NCBI GenBank assembly: GCA_017467105.1
Contig: JAFTSU010000020.1
Span: forward strand, 1 to 52,006
From: Clostridia bacterium
Lineage (GTDB): Bacteria > Bacillota > Clostridia > Oscillospirales > CAG-272
Reading direction: 5' to 3'
Length of the DNA stretch: 52,006 nucleotides
Every line of letters starts with the position of its first letter. The first letter of the stretch is position 1. Positions 1 through 8,026 of this stretch are shown here, in pieces. The notes beneath the pieces are model-generated. The model was not told the DNA's origin, searched no databases, and was given only the letters and a program-made list of their open reading frames with translations. The translations under genes and the position numbers were made by a program.

Positions 1-392
1 GCGGTCTCAAGGGCGTACGTCTGTACCTCCAGATAGCGGTTGCTGATGTCACTAAAGTCAGATGCACTGATGTGATAACAGTTGCTCTCCTCCTCTGCGT
101 CTACGTATACGTCGAAAGTCACGCTCTGCAAAACGCAGGAAGCCGAAAGCATACATATGTCACCCGGCGAGAGGCGGTAGAGGGTGATCTCCTTGCCGTC
201 CTCGGAAAGCATATAGAGACGAAGCCTGCCCGAGCGCACGATAAAAAGCCCCGTGCATCCCATATTGTCGTGAACGGGTTGGGAGCGATCGAAGTGCTTT
301 TCTGCCGTGTTTTCGCACAGTAGCTGCTTGTCCGCCTCGGCAAGCACACTCCAGAACGGAAAATATGTTTCGTAGAATTTTTCAAGTGGCAT
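1..392 (-). CDS. Crp/Fnr family transcriptional regulator, 5' part only (runs off window start)
   Basis: About 130 residues can be read, beginning MPLEKFYETYFPFW and running off the left edge without a stop. Residues 45-80 match the cyclic-nucleotide-binding fold of Crp/Fnr regulators: a GLFIVRSGRLRLY strand pair, then EDGKEITLYRLSPGD, the usual 'effector loop plus LxxGD' pattern. The DNA-binding helix-turn-helix lies outside the window. The start is set by AAAGGAG eight bases before ATG, and a near-consensus promoter lies just upstream at 424-452. Proteins of this family bind a small effector or sense redox state and then bind promoter DNA. Cys26, Cys46, Cys80 and Cys86 are present, but no clear Fe-S motif can be claimed. 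The family is clear, the target is unknown. Confidence 0.8.
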   Translation of the reverse strand, partial: MPLEKFYETYFPFWSVLAEADKQLLCENTAEKHFDRSQPVHDNMGCTGLFIVRSGRLRLYMLSEDGKEITLYRLSPGDICMLSASCVLQSVTFDVYVDAEEESNCYHISASDFSDISNRYLEVQTYALET

Positions 393-423
393 GGCTTAGA
401 CTCCTTTCAAATGATTTTTTTGT

Positions 424-452
424 ATTATACCATATTTTTATACAATTTTCAA
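424..452 (-). promoter_or_regulatory. Promoter of the Crp/Fnr gene
   Basis: On the minus strand TTGAAA (452-447) and TATAAT (429-424) are separated by 17 bp, with an extended -10 TG one base upstream. It points into the Crp/Fnr gene 30 bp away. Confidence 0.75.
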
Positions 453-464
453 TCGTTTAACAGC

Positions 465-492
465 AAAAAGAGCCGACCATCATAGCCGACTC
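465..492 (-). terminator. Rho-independent terminator, minus-strand polarity
   Basis: The minus strand reads GAGTCGGC, a 7-nt loop, GTCGGCTC, then TTTTT. All eight pairs form if two G-U wobbles are allowed. On the plus strand those would be A-C mismatches, so the element works only for minus-strand transcripts, such as the degraded ORF at 511-789. Confidence 0.6.
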
Positions 493-510
493 TTAATTTG
501 CAAGCGTTCA

Positions 511-789
511 TTACATCATCACCGTCTCCTCGGCAATTCTGCAAAGCTCGGCATCGATTTCGGTGTGATCGGAGAGGGCTTGTTTTACAAGTCTGCCGTC
601 CTCGGCTTTGATATTGTACGTATTATTTTCCCTTTTTGTCTTGCATTCTTCCGGCTTATGTGATACAATTTTCTTGTAACATTGTTTTTGCGAAAAGAGC
701 TCAGGAAATTTTACTTCCAAGATAACGCGACAACGGTTGAGCTCTCGAATCAATTGGGGATAATTTGCGTTAATACGTTTTTGCAACAA
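511..789 (-). pseudogene. Unidentified minus-strand ORF, probably a 5'-truncated gene remnant
   Basis: The reading frame codes for up to 92 residues ending AELCRIAEETVMM. The only start candidates are TTG codons and there is no ribosome binding site before them. The frame continues a few codons further upstream, into the next gene, without an ATG before it meets TAA. A terminator with minus-strand polarity sits 18 bases after its stop, as expected at the end of a real gene. The simplest reading is the 3' end of a gene whose front was lost when the neighbouring plus-strand gene arrived. The family is not recognised. A chance ORF is possible. Confidence 0.3.
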
Positions 790-800
790 AGGAAAAACAT

Positions 801-2219
801 ATGAATAACATATTCTGCTCGGAATTTAAGCGGAAATTTTCAATTTCGCTATACAAGAATTTAAAAATCAAGATGGGCGAGATGTCGTTTTTCAAGGACT
901 TTGTAAACGACACGAGAGGAGATCCTTACCCGATCATAGAAAAAAGCAACGACTTGATAGAGCGTATTGAGCGAAATCGCTACACGGTAAAGAAGGGACT
1001 CGCGGAAAGACTGTTTTGTCAATTTTTCCATTACGGAAGCTATGAGCTTAACTGCTACTCCGATGGTGAAGCAGGCTTTTGCTTCAAGCTCCCTGATGCC
1101 GAAGCCCGGATCACTGTCAATGGCGGTCAGGTGAAATATTGCAGTGCAAGTACAAATAAGAGGATCGCCCTTCCCTGCTTTGTTTGCTCCGAATTTACTA
1201 TGATTGTAACGTGCAGACCGGGCGCCTTTGACGTTTACTTCAAGAACAACTCACAGGCTGAATACTTATGTACATTCCGCGATGAAGCGTTCAAGGACTC
1301 CAATCTTTATTCCGCCTTTTCAAACGGATACGTTCATCTGATCGCTGCTGACGGAGTAACTGTAAGCGCTGTATCGTCATACGTGGATAACGGTATCTCT
1401 CTCGCGGATATCAGACCTATAAAATATGAAAACGGTGAGGCAATATTTGAGGGAGGACGGGTGTACTTCTCTGCCTCGGTGCGTATGCAGGAGGGCAGCT
1501 TCCAGGGTGTATTCTCCTGGATACCCGGAACGGCGGTGATAGATATGACGGGCGTGCTCTTCTACGATTCCGGTGACGGTAGGTGGAGAGGATATCTCGC
1601 CCCCGTAATACTCTTTAACCGTATTGAGAAAAAATGGTACGTGTGGGTAAGCTCCTTTGAGCACGAGCACGTGCTTGCCTACGGCTCATTTGACGGTGAC
1701 CCGAGATTTGGGGTGAACGTGGTGGACGTCAGAATTATGGATAAGGCGACTGACACCTCCGATATAACTGCCTTTCTGGGATTTGTTGGTGACGAGGATC
1801 CCGATCTTATCTACGATGCTGAAAGCAAAAGATGGCTGATGGCTGTTTGCAGGTTAGACCCGAAAACGAACAATTACGTTTACGTATTCTTTGAATCGGC
1901 TGAGCCGTTCAGCTCGTATAAGTACATTGGACGCGGAAAGAAAGGCGCTGAGACGGGAGGCTCGTTTGTAAGAGTTCGCGGAGAGCTTTATTTCGTTTGC
2001 GGAAACGACTTTGACGCCAAGTCCGAATACCGTGTTTACTCAAAGGACGGAATGCAGCTTGCGCGCTTCAACTATCCTGACGGTGGCTTTCGCGGTTGGG
2101 GAACGGTTGTTCCAATAAGACTCGGAAGCCGTACCCGTTATTTCTGGCTGACCTTCGACAGACATAACGGAAGCGAATACAGGTGGAGCTACGGCAATCT
2201 GTACTGCTTTGAATTATAA
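801..2219 (+). CDS. Beta-propeller glycosidase-like protein (GH43/GH32/GH117 clan type)
   Basis: The 472-residue protein has no signal peptide. Residues 190-470 have the rhythm of a five-bladed beta-propeller glycosidase: repeated strands ending in aromatic residues (KKWYVWVSSFEHEHVLAY, RYFWLTFDRHNG) and a GDEDPDLIYD segment at residues 329-338. That segment resembles the 'E-DP-ly' blade motif of GH43/GH32-type enzymes, where the Asp is catalytic. The N-terminal 190 residues look like a beta-sandwich. The start has AAAGGA eight bases upstream; an alternative ATG at 876 lacks one. The next gene, 39 bp on, is a DMT transporter, so they may share a transcript. A cytoplasmic glycoside hydrolase is the best guess; exact family and substrate are unknown. 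Confidence 0.55.
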   Translation: MNNIFCSEFKRKFSISLYKNLKIKMGEMSFFKDFVNDTRGDPYPIIEKSNDLIERIERNRYTVKKGLAERLFCQFFHYGSYELNCYSDGEAGFCFKLPDAEARITVNGGQVKYCSASTNKRIALPCFVCSEFTMIVTCRPGAFDVYFKNNSQAEYLCTFRDEAFKDSNLYSAFSNGYVHLIAADGVTVSAVSSYVDNGISLADIRPIKYENGEAIFEGGRVYFSASVRMQEGSFQGVFSWIPGTAVIDMTGVLFYDSGDGRWRGYLAPVILFNRIEKKWYVWVSSFEHEHVLAYGSFDGDPRFGVNVVDVRIMDKATDTSDITAFLGFVGDEDPDLIYDAESKRWLMAVCRLDPKTNNYVYVFFESAEPFSSYKYIGRGKKGAETGGSFVRVRGELYFVCGNDFDAKSEYRVYSKDGMQLARFNYPDGGFRGWGTVVPIRLGSRTRYFWLTFDRHNGSEYRWSYGNLYCFEL

Positions 2220-2258
2220 TTTAAGCCTCTAATCAAAGGCAAGAAATGAGCATACAAA

Positions 2259-3125
2259 ATGAAAAAAGCGTATATCTATGCGGGAATATCAATTCTCTTC
2301 TGGTCATCGCTGGCTACCGTATCAAAGCTGCTCCTCGGAGAGCTTAACAGCTATCAGGTGCTCACCTACAGCGCGGCGTTTGCCGCTTTGGCTCTACTTA
2401 TCGTAGGCGCTGTGACCGGCAAGCTGAAGCTGCTCAGAGCCTACGGGATAAAGGACTACGTGATCACTCTGCTGATAGGTCTGCCGGGAACGTTTCTATA
2501 TTACGTTTTTCTGTATATGGGAACGGAGAGAATGGCCGCCTCGCAGGCCTTTATCATCAATTATCTGTGGCCTATTATGAGCGTTGTGTTCGCCTGTATT
2601 ATTCTTAAGGAGAGACTGACGTGGCGCAAATGCGCAGCCTTTGCACTCTCTATTCTCGGTGTTGTAACGGTTGCGGGGCGCGAGCTTATACAGTTTGACG
2701 GAGAAACTCTGTCGGGTGTTTTGCTGTGCGTTCTGGCGGCAGTGTCTTACGGCGCTTTCACGGCTCTTAACAACAAGTGGAGCTACGATTACGTTATATC
2801 GATGATGCTGTCATTTGCCCTGTCCGCAATTCTATCGCTGATAATAAATCTGAGCATGGGCGGCTCGCTTGCGGTTAGTATTCTGCATCTTCTCGGCTTC
2901 GGCTGGAACGGTGTGTTCGTTATGGCGCTTGCCACGGTTACCTGGGCGCTCGCGCTGAAGGAGGGCGGCACGGCAAAAATATCGAGCCTTGCTTATATCA
3001 CTCCCTTTCTCTCGCTTATCTGGACTTATCTGGTGCTGAGAGAGCCTATCAGTCCTCTGTCGATCGTGGGACTTATGCTTATAGTGCTGGGAATTTTTAT
3101 GCAGCTGAAGGAAAAGAAAAAATAA
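2259..3125 (+). CDS. EamA/DMT family transporter
   Basis: The protein has 288 residues and about ten hydrophobic helices arranged as two EamA halves, the typical size and layout of drug/metabolite transporters such as RhaT- and YdcZ-like proteins. The N-terminal IYAGISILFWSSLATVSK is typical of the first helix. The second half contains TYLVLREPISPLSIVG, the classic 'E..s....iG..lI..Gi' end of an EamA domain, followed by a short Lys-rich cytoplasmic tail. It lies 39 bp after the propeller protein and is closed by a strong terminator, so it may move a product or metabolite of that enzyme. The substrate cannot be read from sequence. Confidence 0.85.
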   Translation: MKKAYIYAGISILFWSSLATVSKLLLGELNSYQVLTYSAAFAALALLIVGAVTGKLKLLRAYGIKDYVITLLIGLPGTFLYYVFLYMGTERMAASQAFIINYLWPIMSVVFACIILKERLTWRKCAAFALSILGVVTVAGRELIQFDGETLSGVLLCVLAAVSYGAFTALNNKWSYDYVISMMLSFALSAILSLIINLSMGGSLAVSILHLLGFGWNGVFVMALATVTWALALKEGGTAKISSLAYITPFLSLIWTYLVLREPISPLSIVGLMLIVLGIFMQLKEKKK

Positions 3126-3179
3126 AAACAGATTATTACTCTCAGACGAGCGTATAACCAAAAAGCTTAACGGAATAAA

Positions 3180-3217
3180 AAACGGACGAGGAGTTTACAG
3201 CTCTTCGTCCGTTTTCT
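3180..3217 (+). terminator. Terminator after the EamA gene
   Basis: A perfect 10-bp stem AAACGGACGA (3180-3189) / TCGTCCGTTT (3205-3214), extended by a short inner stem, is followed by a T-rich stretch. Because the stem starts with A's it can also terminate transcripts from the opposite strand, i.e. the AraC gene. Confidence 0.85.
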
Positions 3218-3316
3218 ATCGTAGGTAACGTACTTTATTAAATTCTAAAAACCGCCCTTAAGAATACACTCTATGCTGTTCCTCTTTTTTCTGTTTATAG
3301 AAAAGCTGTGAAGAGA

Positions 3317-4111
3317 TCAACGGTGGGTGGCGCGATATCCCGTAGGAGAAATACCTGTACCGGTGGAAAAGAACTTGGAAAAATCCAGCACGCTTTTAAA
3401 GCCCACGGAATCGGCAATCTCGGATACGGAAAGCTCGGTCATGGCAAGAAGTCTTTTCGCCTCATTAAGCTTGCTCTCCATAATATACCTCTTTGGAGAC
3501 ATTCCTGCGTATTGCTTGAAAATTCTATATAGATACGGCTGGGTAATGCCGATCGCGGAGCATAGCTCCCGAACAGTTAGCGGCATATGAAGATTGGACT
3601 TTACGTAATTCTCTGAGAACCTAAAATATACAGACGTCATACCGCTATCCGAGATACCCTCTCCCGAGGTGCTCAGGTTGAATATTCGCAAAAATAATTC
3701 CGCAAGCTCTGAGGATGAGCATACACCCGTGTCTGTACGTCGAACGCGCTCTGCGATCTCGTCTATCACGTATTGATCGTGGAAAGTAAAAACGCCTGTA
3801 TCCGAGTTCGCCCTATACCGTGTAAAATAATCTGCCATTTTCCCGTCCTCAGATATTATCCACAGGAACGACCAGGGGTCAGATGAATCCGGATAATATT
3901 CCTCTAGGCAGCCGGGTGTAATAAGAAAGCCCTGTCCCGCCTCTACTCTTGCGCCGTTAAAATATCCCTTACCCGAAAGAACGTAGTGAATAATATACTG
4001 CCCTCTGACTGACGGACCGAAGCGGGTTACAAGCGGATCGTCCGAATAACCTATAGAGCTGAGTGTGGGAATTTCCATTGAGTCTGCGGCAATTAATTGA
4101 TATTTTCTCAT
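3317..4111 (-). CDS. AraC family transcriptional regulator
   Basis: The protein has 264 residues. The first 120 form a cupin-like sensor domain (RGQYIIHYVLSGKGYF, EAGQGFLITPG). The last 100 hold the double helix-turn-helix of the AraC/XylS family: first HTH LTVRELCSAIGITQPYLYRIFKQ, second LSVSEIADSVGFKSVLDFSKFF, ending in the usual G-isPt-YR. The start has GGAGGAG four bases before ATG. The gene is divergent from the glycyl radical enzyme operon (97 bp gap) and is its obvious candidate regulator. Two GTTATGATTT direct repeats 21 bp apart in the gap look like half-sites for it. The effector is unknown, probably the enzyme's substrate or a sugar. Confidence 0.88.
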   Translation of the reverse strand: MRKYQLIAADSMEIPTLSSIGYSDDPLVTRFGPSVRGQYIIHYVLSGKGYFNGARVEAGQGFLITPGCLEEYYPDSSDPWSFLWIISEDGKMADYFTRYRANSDTGVFTFHDQYVIDEIAERVRRTDTGVCSSSELAELFLRIFNLSTSGEGISDSGMTSVYFRFSENYVKSNLHMPLTVRELCSAIGITQPYLYRIFKQYAGMSPKRYIMESKLNEAKRLLAMTELSVSEIADSVGFKSVLDFSKFFSTGTGISPTGYRATHR

Positions 4112-4125
4112 AGCACTCCTCCGTT

Positions 4126-4156
4126 GTTATGATTTTACCATATCGTGTTATGATTT
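4126..4156. promoter_or_regulatory. Pair of 10-bp direct repeats, putative AraC-type operator
   Basis: GTTATGATTT occurs at 4126-4135 and again at 4147-4156, start-to-start 21 bp (two helical turns), the spacing typical of AraC-family half-sites. The first overlaps the araC -10 and the second abuts its -35, so the regulator could repress itself while activating the divergent operon. Confidence 0.5.
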
Positions 4157-4161
4157 GTCAA
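4132..4161 (-). promoter_or_regulatory. Promoter of the AraC regulator gene
   Basis: On the minus strand TTGACA (4161-4156) and TAAAAT (4137-4132) are 18 bp apart, with an extended -10 TG. The divergent operon has only a poor -35 in the same gap (a TAAAAT near 4184), as expected for an activator-dependent promoter. Confidence 0.7.
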
Positions 4162-4208
4162 TACGCTTTTTCCGTAATATGCTGTAAAATAGTATTAGAG
4201 GTGACGGT

Positions 4209-6194
4209 ATGATAATCAATGAGCTTTTATCTATTGGAGAATATGCCGCGGCAGGCTTATACGAGGAGACGGACAGAGATTTATTCTACAGAAAGTCGTT
4301 AGCTCTCAGAAGATACTATGAAAAATGCGAGCTTGCAGAATACAGAGGAGAGTATCTTTATCCATCCGGTGTGACGGAGCAGAAAATGCGCGTTGCTCCA
4401 AGCTATCTTACCGGACTAAGCTTTAACGCTCTTAGTCGGGATATGCTTACGTCCGACTCGTTCGAAAGGCTCTCGCGGGAATTTTGCGCTTACCGATCCT
4501 CCGTTCCCGAGGAGCATACCGTGGCGGGAAATATGTACACCCACTCTATCCCTCACTACGAAAGAATACTGAGGGAGGGTTTATCCTCATATACCGATAG
4601 AATAAAGCAAATCGAAGATACGGATATGCGCGAGGGACTCTTGCACGTTGTCAAAGGAATTGAATGCCATCTGTCACGCTGTATCGACTATCTTGAATCA
4701 GTCCACGCTGACAGGCGGCTGATCGACGCTCTCAGGACTGTGCCGATGAATCCTGCCAAAAGCGCATACGAGGCGATAGTAGGATGGAACTACATAATGT
4801 ATCTTGACGGTTGCGATAACATTGGGTGTCTGGATACGGGACTTATGCCTTATTATAATGGCGAGAACCTTGTACCCTATTTAGAAAATCTATACGATAA
4901 TCTTGACAAAAACAACGGATACTCTATGTCGTTGGGTTCTCTATGTCCCTCTCTGACATTACAGTGTCTCAGAGCGGCGAAGGGCAGACGCAGACCGATG
5001 ATCGAGCTTTTTGTGGATGAAAGCACACCGGAGGAGATATGGCGCGAGGCTATCTCGACTGTGAAAAGCGGAGGGGGACAGCCTGCCTTCTATAACGGTG
5101 ATGCGCTGCTTGGCGGTCTGAAAAGACGATTCCCCACCATCAGAAGCGAGGATCTCAAAAGATTCTGCGGCGGCGGATGCACTGAGTCTATGCTTGCGGG
5201 ACTTTCTAACGTCGGCTCCCTTGACGCAGGTATAAATCTGCTGCTCATACTGGAAAAAACAATATACGCGGAGCTTGCCCGGTCCGAAAGCTTTGAAAGC
5301 TTTTATGAGAAATATACGGGCGAAGTCCAAAAGACTGTAGAAAAGGTAAAGGGTGAGATCAATCGCTCGAGAGCTAAAAGGGCGAAATACAATCCTCTGC
5401 CCATGCGCACTCTGCTGATAGACGACTGCATAGAAAGGGGCGTAGAGTATAACGGAGGCGGAGCGAGATACGGCTGGAGTATAATAAGCTTTGCGGGTCT
5501 TATAAACGTGATCGACTCGCTCTTGGCGATAAAGACGCTCGTCTTTGACGAGAGAAAATATACGGGCACAGAGCTTACCGAGCTGCTGCGTGATGGAAAC
5601 GAAGCATTACTCTCTGAGGTAATAAGGCTGGAAAAATGTCACGGAAAGGATATAGATGAGGTCAACGAATTTGCTCATTGCCTAAGTAAAAGGATATTCT
5701 CTATGACCGAGGGTGGAGAGCTTATCTTTGGCGAAGGATTTCTCTCTGCGTCTATTCAGTTCTCCTCCCAGGCATACGCGGGCAGGAATATCGGCTCAAC
5801 GCCTGACGGACGGACCGCAGGCTCGCCGCTGTGCGACTCCTTAGCCGCGATATTCGGAAAGGATAAATACGGTCCTACGGCACTCTTGAACAGCGTTACG
5901 GCGCTTGATCTGAGCGGTGCTCTCGGCGTACCTGTGGTTAATCTCAATATTTCCAATAATTTTTCAGACGAAATACTTAAGGCGCTGATACTCGGATATA
6001 TGAAGAAGGGCGGAATTCAGCTGCAGATCACTTATGCGTCCAGAGAGGAGCTGGAGGATGCCTACCTGCATCCGGAAAGACACGGTAATCTGATAGTGCG
6101 CGTAGGCGGATACTCGGAGTACTTCAACAGACTGCCCGATGAGCTGAAGCGTATGATAATAAACCGAACGGTACAGGAGGGTGGGCATCAATGA
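4209..6194 (+). CDS. Glycyl radical enzyme of the pyruvate formate-lyase/diol dehydratase superfamily, short form
   Basis: The C-terminal signature RVGGYSEYF (R631-F639) is the glycyl radical loop, with Gly634 as the radical site. The catalytic Cys region reads FCGGGCTES, giving Cys324 followed by Thr and Glu326: the C-x-E arrangement of the eliminase/dehydratase branch (glycerol dehydratase, CutC, propanediol dehydratase), not the Cys-Cys of pyruvate formate-lyase. The extra Cys320 four residues earlier is unusual. At 661 residues it is about 100-200 shorter than most family members. The start has AGAGGTGA before ATG. The stop overlaps the activase start by four bases, so the two are translationally coupled. 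Substrate unknown. Oxygen-sensitive chemistry implies an anaerobe. Confidence 0.85.
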   Translation: MIINELLSIGEYAAAGLYEETDRDLFYRKSLALRRYYEKCELAEYRGEYLYPSGVTEQKMRVAPSYLTGLSFNALSRDMLTSDSFERLSREFCAYRSSVPEEHTVAGNMYTHSIPHYERILREGLSSYTDRIKQIEDTDMREGLLHVVKGIECHLSRCIDYLESVHADRRLIDALRTVPMNPAKSAYEAIVGWNYIMYLDGCDNIGCLDTGLMPYYNGENLVPYLENLYDNLDKNNGYSMSLGSLCPSLTLQCLRAAKGRRRPMIELFVDESTPEEIWREAISTVKSGGGQPAFYNGDALLGGLKRRFPTIRSEDLKRFCGGGCTESMLAGLSNVGSLDAGINLLLILEKTIYAELARSESFESFYEKYTGEVQKTVEKVKGEINRSRAKRAKYNPLPMRTLLIDDCIERGVEYNGGGARYGWSIISFAGLINVIDSLLAIKTLVFDERKYTGTELTELLRDGNEALLSEVIRLEKCHGKDIDEVNEFAHCLSKRIFSMTEGGELIFGEGFLSASIQFSSQAYAGRNIGSTPDGRTAGSPLCDSLAAIFGKDKYGPTALLNSVTALDLSGALGVPVVNLNISNNFSDEILKALILGYMKKGGIQLQITYASREELEDAYLHPERHGNLIVRVGGYSEYFNRLPDELKRMIINRTVQEGGHQ

Positions 6195-7057
6195 ACGGCA
6201 GAATACTGAATATTCAACGCTTCTGTACCGAGGACGGACCGGGAATCAGAACGACGGTGTTTATGAAGGGCTGCCCTCTTAGGTGTATATGGTGCCATAA
6301 TCCCGAGTCGCAGAAAGTCTGTGCTGAGATATCCTTCAACAAAAGCAAATGCGTTGAGTGCGGAAAATGCGCCGCCGTATGTGAGAATGGTTGCCGTGCG
6401 AATAAGAAGCATGCCCTCTACCAAAGAAAGCTCTGCGCGGGCTGCGGTAAATGCGCTGAAATATGCGAGAGCGGAGCGCTAGAGAAGCACGGTGAGATCA
6501 GGTCAGCTGATGAAATTTGCAGAGTCATCCTGAAGGATCGGGTATATTACGAAGCATCGGGGGGCGGCGTAACTCTCTCCGGTGGAGAGCCGCTCTACCA
6601 ATGGGAGCTTGCTGAGGAGATATTGAGAAGGTGCTCGGACGAGGGAATACACACCGCCATCGAGACGTGCGGATACGGAAGCGAGAAGGTATTCCGCCAA
6701 GTAATAAAACACTGCGATCTTGTGCTTTTCGACATCAAGGAAACTGACGCCGCACTGCATAAACGCTACACGGGGGTGGACTTAAAGCCTATACTCCGCA
6801 ATTTATCCATATTGAACAGCGAGGAGATCCCCTTTTTTATAAGAGCGCCAATAATTCCCTCTTTGAACGACCGTATCGAGCATTTCACGGCTCTGCGGAA
6901 GCTAAGAGAATCTATGAAGAGCTGCCTCGGAATACAAGTCATGCCATACCATAATATCGGCAGGCACAAGTACGATCTGCTTGGGCGTGATTATGCGTGT
7001 GAGGACATTCCGGAGCCGGACGCCGCTCTTACGGAGTATTGGAAATCTCTTATTTAA
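6191..7057 (+). CDS. Glycyl radical enzyme activating protein (radical SAM)
   Basis: The 288-residue protein begins with the family start NIQRFCTEDGPGIRTTVF and the radical-SAM cluster motif C28-x3-C32-x2-C35 (GCPLRCIWCHNPES), which cleaves S-adenosylmethionine. A ferredoxin-like insert follows with two 4Fe-4S motifs, C54-C57-C60-C64 and C82-C85-C88-C92, as in the activases of the dehydratase-type enzymes. VTLSGGEPLYQ (126-136) is the SAM-binding GGE motif. Its ATG overlaps the TGA of the glycyl radical enzyme (ATGA), so it is made together with its partner, on which it installs the glycyl radical. A terminator closes the operon. Confidence 0.93.
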   Translation: MNGRILNIQRFCTEDGPGIRTTVFMKGCPLRCIWCHNPESQKVCAEISFNKSKCVECGKCAAVCENGCRANKKHALYQRKLCAGCGKCAEICESGALEKHGEIRSADEICRVILKDRVYYEASGGGVTLSGGEPLYQWELAEEILRRCSDEGIHTAIETCGYGSEKVFRQVIKHCDLVLFDIKETDAALHKRYTGVDLKPILRNLSILNSEEIPFFIRAPIIPSLNDRIEHFTALRKLRESMKSCLGIQVMPYHNIGRHKYDLLGRDYACEDIPEPDAALTEYWKSLI

Positions 7058-7110
7058 ATAAAAAGCATTCCGCTAGTAATATACAAAATTTCAAAATCAA
7101 ACGTACAAAT

Positions 7111-7146
7111 AAACGGAGCATAGGAGCCTTCCTTCGCTCCGTTTTT
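7111..7146 (+). terminator. Terminator of the glycyl radical enzyme operon
   Basis: The stem AAACGGAGC (7111-7119) / GCTCCGTTT (7136-7144) with following T's lies 54 bp after the activase stop. Confidence 0.75.
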
Positions 7147-7164
7147 AAATTATTATTTTAGGGA

Positions 7165-7193
7165 TTGAAAAGAGACAGAAAGTGTGCTATAAT
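7165..7193 (+). promoter_or_regulatory. Promoter of the alpha/beta hydrolase gene
   Basis: TTGAAA (7165-7170), 17 bp, TATAAT (7188-7193) with extended -10 TG. It lies 32 bp before the ATG at 7225. Confidence 0.8.
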
Positions 7194-7224
7194 CAAATAA
7201 AAAACGAGAAACGAGGTATTAGCA

Positions 7225-7947
7225 ATGACCGCATCTGTTTGGAACGGATTTCGCAGAATAGATTTTAGGTTTGAGGAAAGAGAAGCCATACTTATTCTGC
7301 CGGACTGTCCGAATAAGGAGAAAAACTGGTTATTTAAAACGGAATATTTCGGCGCGTTCCCTGCCTTTGAGATAGAGATGCTAAGGAGAGGCTGGCACGT
7401 AGCGTTCATAAAGAACCGCAACAGATGGTGTCTTACAGAGGACTTGGATCTTAAGGCGAGATTTGCGGATCATCTGCACCGTGAATACGGTCTATATCAA
7501 AAATGCGTGCCGGTCGGAATGAGCTGCGGCGGACTCTTCGCCTGCAAGCTGGCGGCGAGATATCCCTCTCTGGTGTCCGCTATGTACCTTGACGCTCCGG
7601 TCTTGCATATACCCTCGGTGGTTATAGGTGATGGGGATCTTCAGAGGAGTCTCCTAGACGAGTTCACCCGCGCTACAGGAATGAGCAAGGATGAGCTGCT
7701 TCAGTATAAAGAGAATCCGCTGGATCAGATGGACGTGCTCGTGGACAATAAGATACCCGTTATGCTGATTTACGGCGATGCTGACGAGGTAGTGCCATTC
7801 AGCGAAAACGGCGCGAAATTAATTAAATATTACAGCGAGAGAGGCGGTGACGTTACGGCTATCGGCAAGGAAGGGTGCTTGCATCATCCTCACGGTCTCG
7901 AGGATAATACGCCCATCATTGAATTTGTACAGTCCCACAAGGTGTAG
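7225..7947 (+). CDS. Alpha/beta hydrolase, probable esterase
   Basis: The 240-residue cytoplasmic protein has the nucleophile elbow G-M-S-C-G with Ser100, a second conserved turn YGDADEVVPF (Asp185 or Asp187 as the acid) and a C-terminal GCLHHPHG (His220/221/223 as the base), in the right order for a serine hydrolase. No lid domain is obvious. It has its own promoter and lies 79 bp before a second, unrelated alpha/beta hydrolase, so the two may act on the same class of esters. In this glycan-oriented neighbourhood a sugar acetyl- or acyl-esterase is a fair guess, but substrate specificity cannot be read. Confidence 0.75.
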   Translation: MTASVWNGFRRIDFRFEEREAILILPDCPNKEKNWLFKTEYFGAFPAFEIEMLRRGWHVAFIKNRNRWCLTEDLDLKARFADHLHREYGLYQKCVPVGMSCGGLFACKLAARYPSLVSAMYLDAPVLHIPSVVIGDGDLQRSLLDEFTRATGMSKDELLQYKENPLDQMDVLVDNKIPVMLIYGDADEVVPFSENGAKLIKYYSERGGDVTAIGKEGCLHHPHGLEDNTPIIEFVQSHKV

Positions 7948-8026
7948 ACAAGGTACAGTTTGAGCTTGTTATTATCAAAGGTCCCATATAACGATAAATA
8001 AACTATTAAAATCATAGGAGAAGAAA

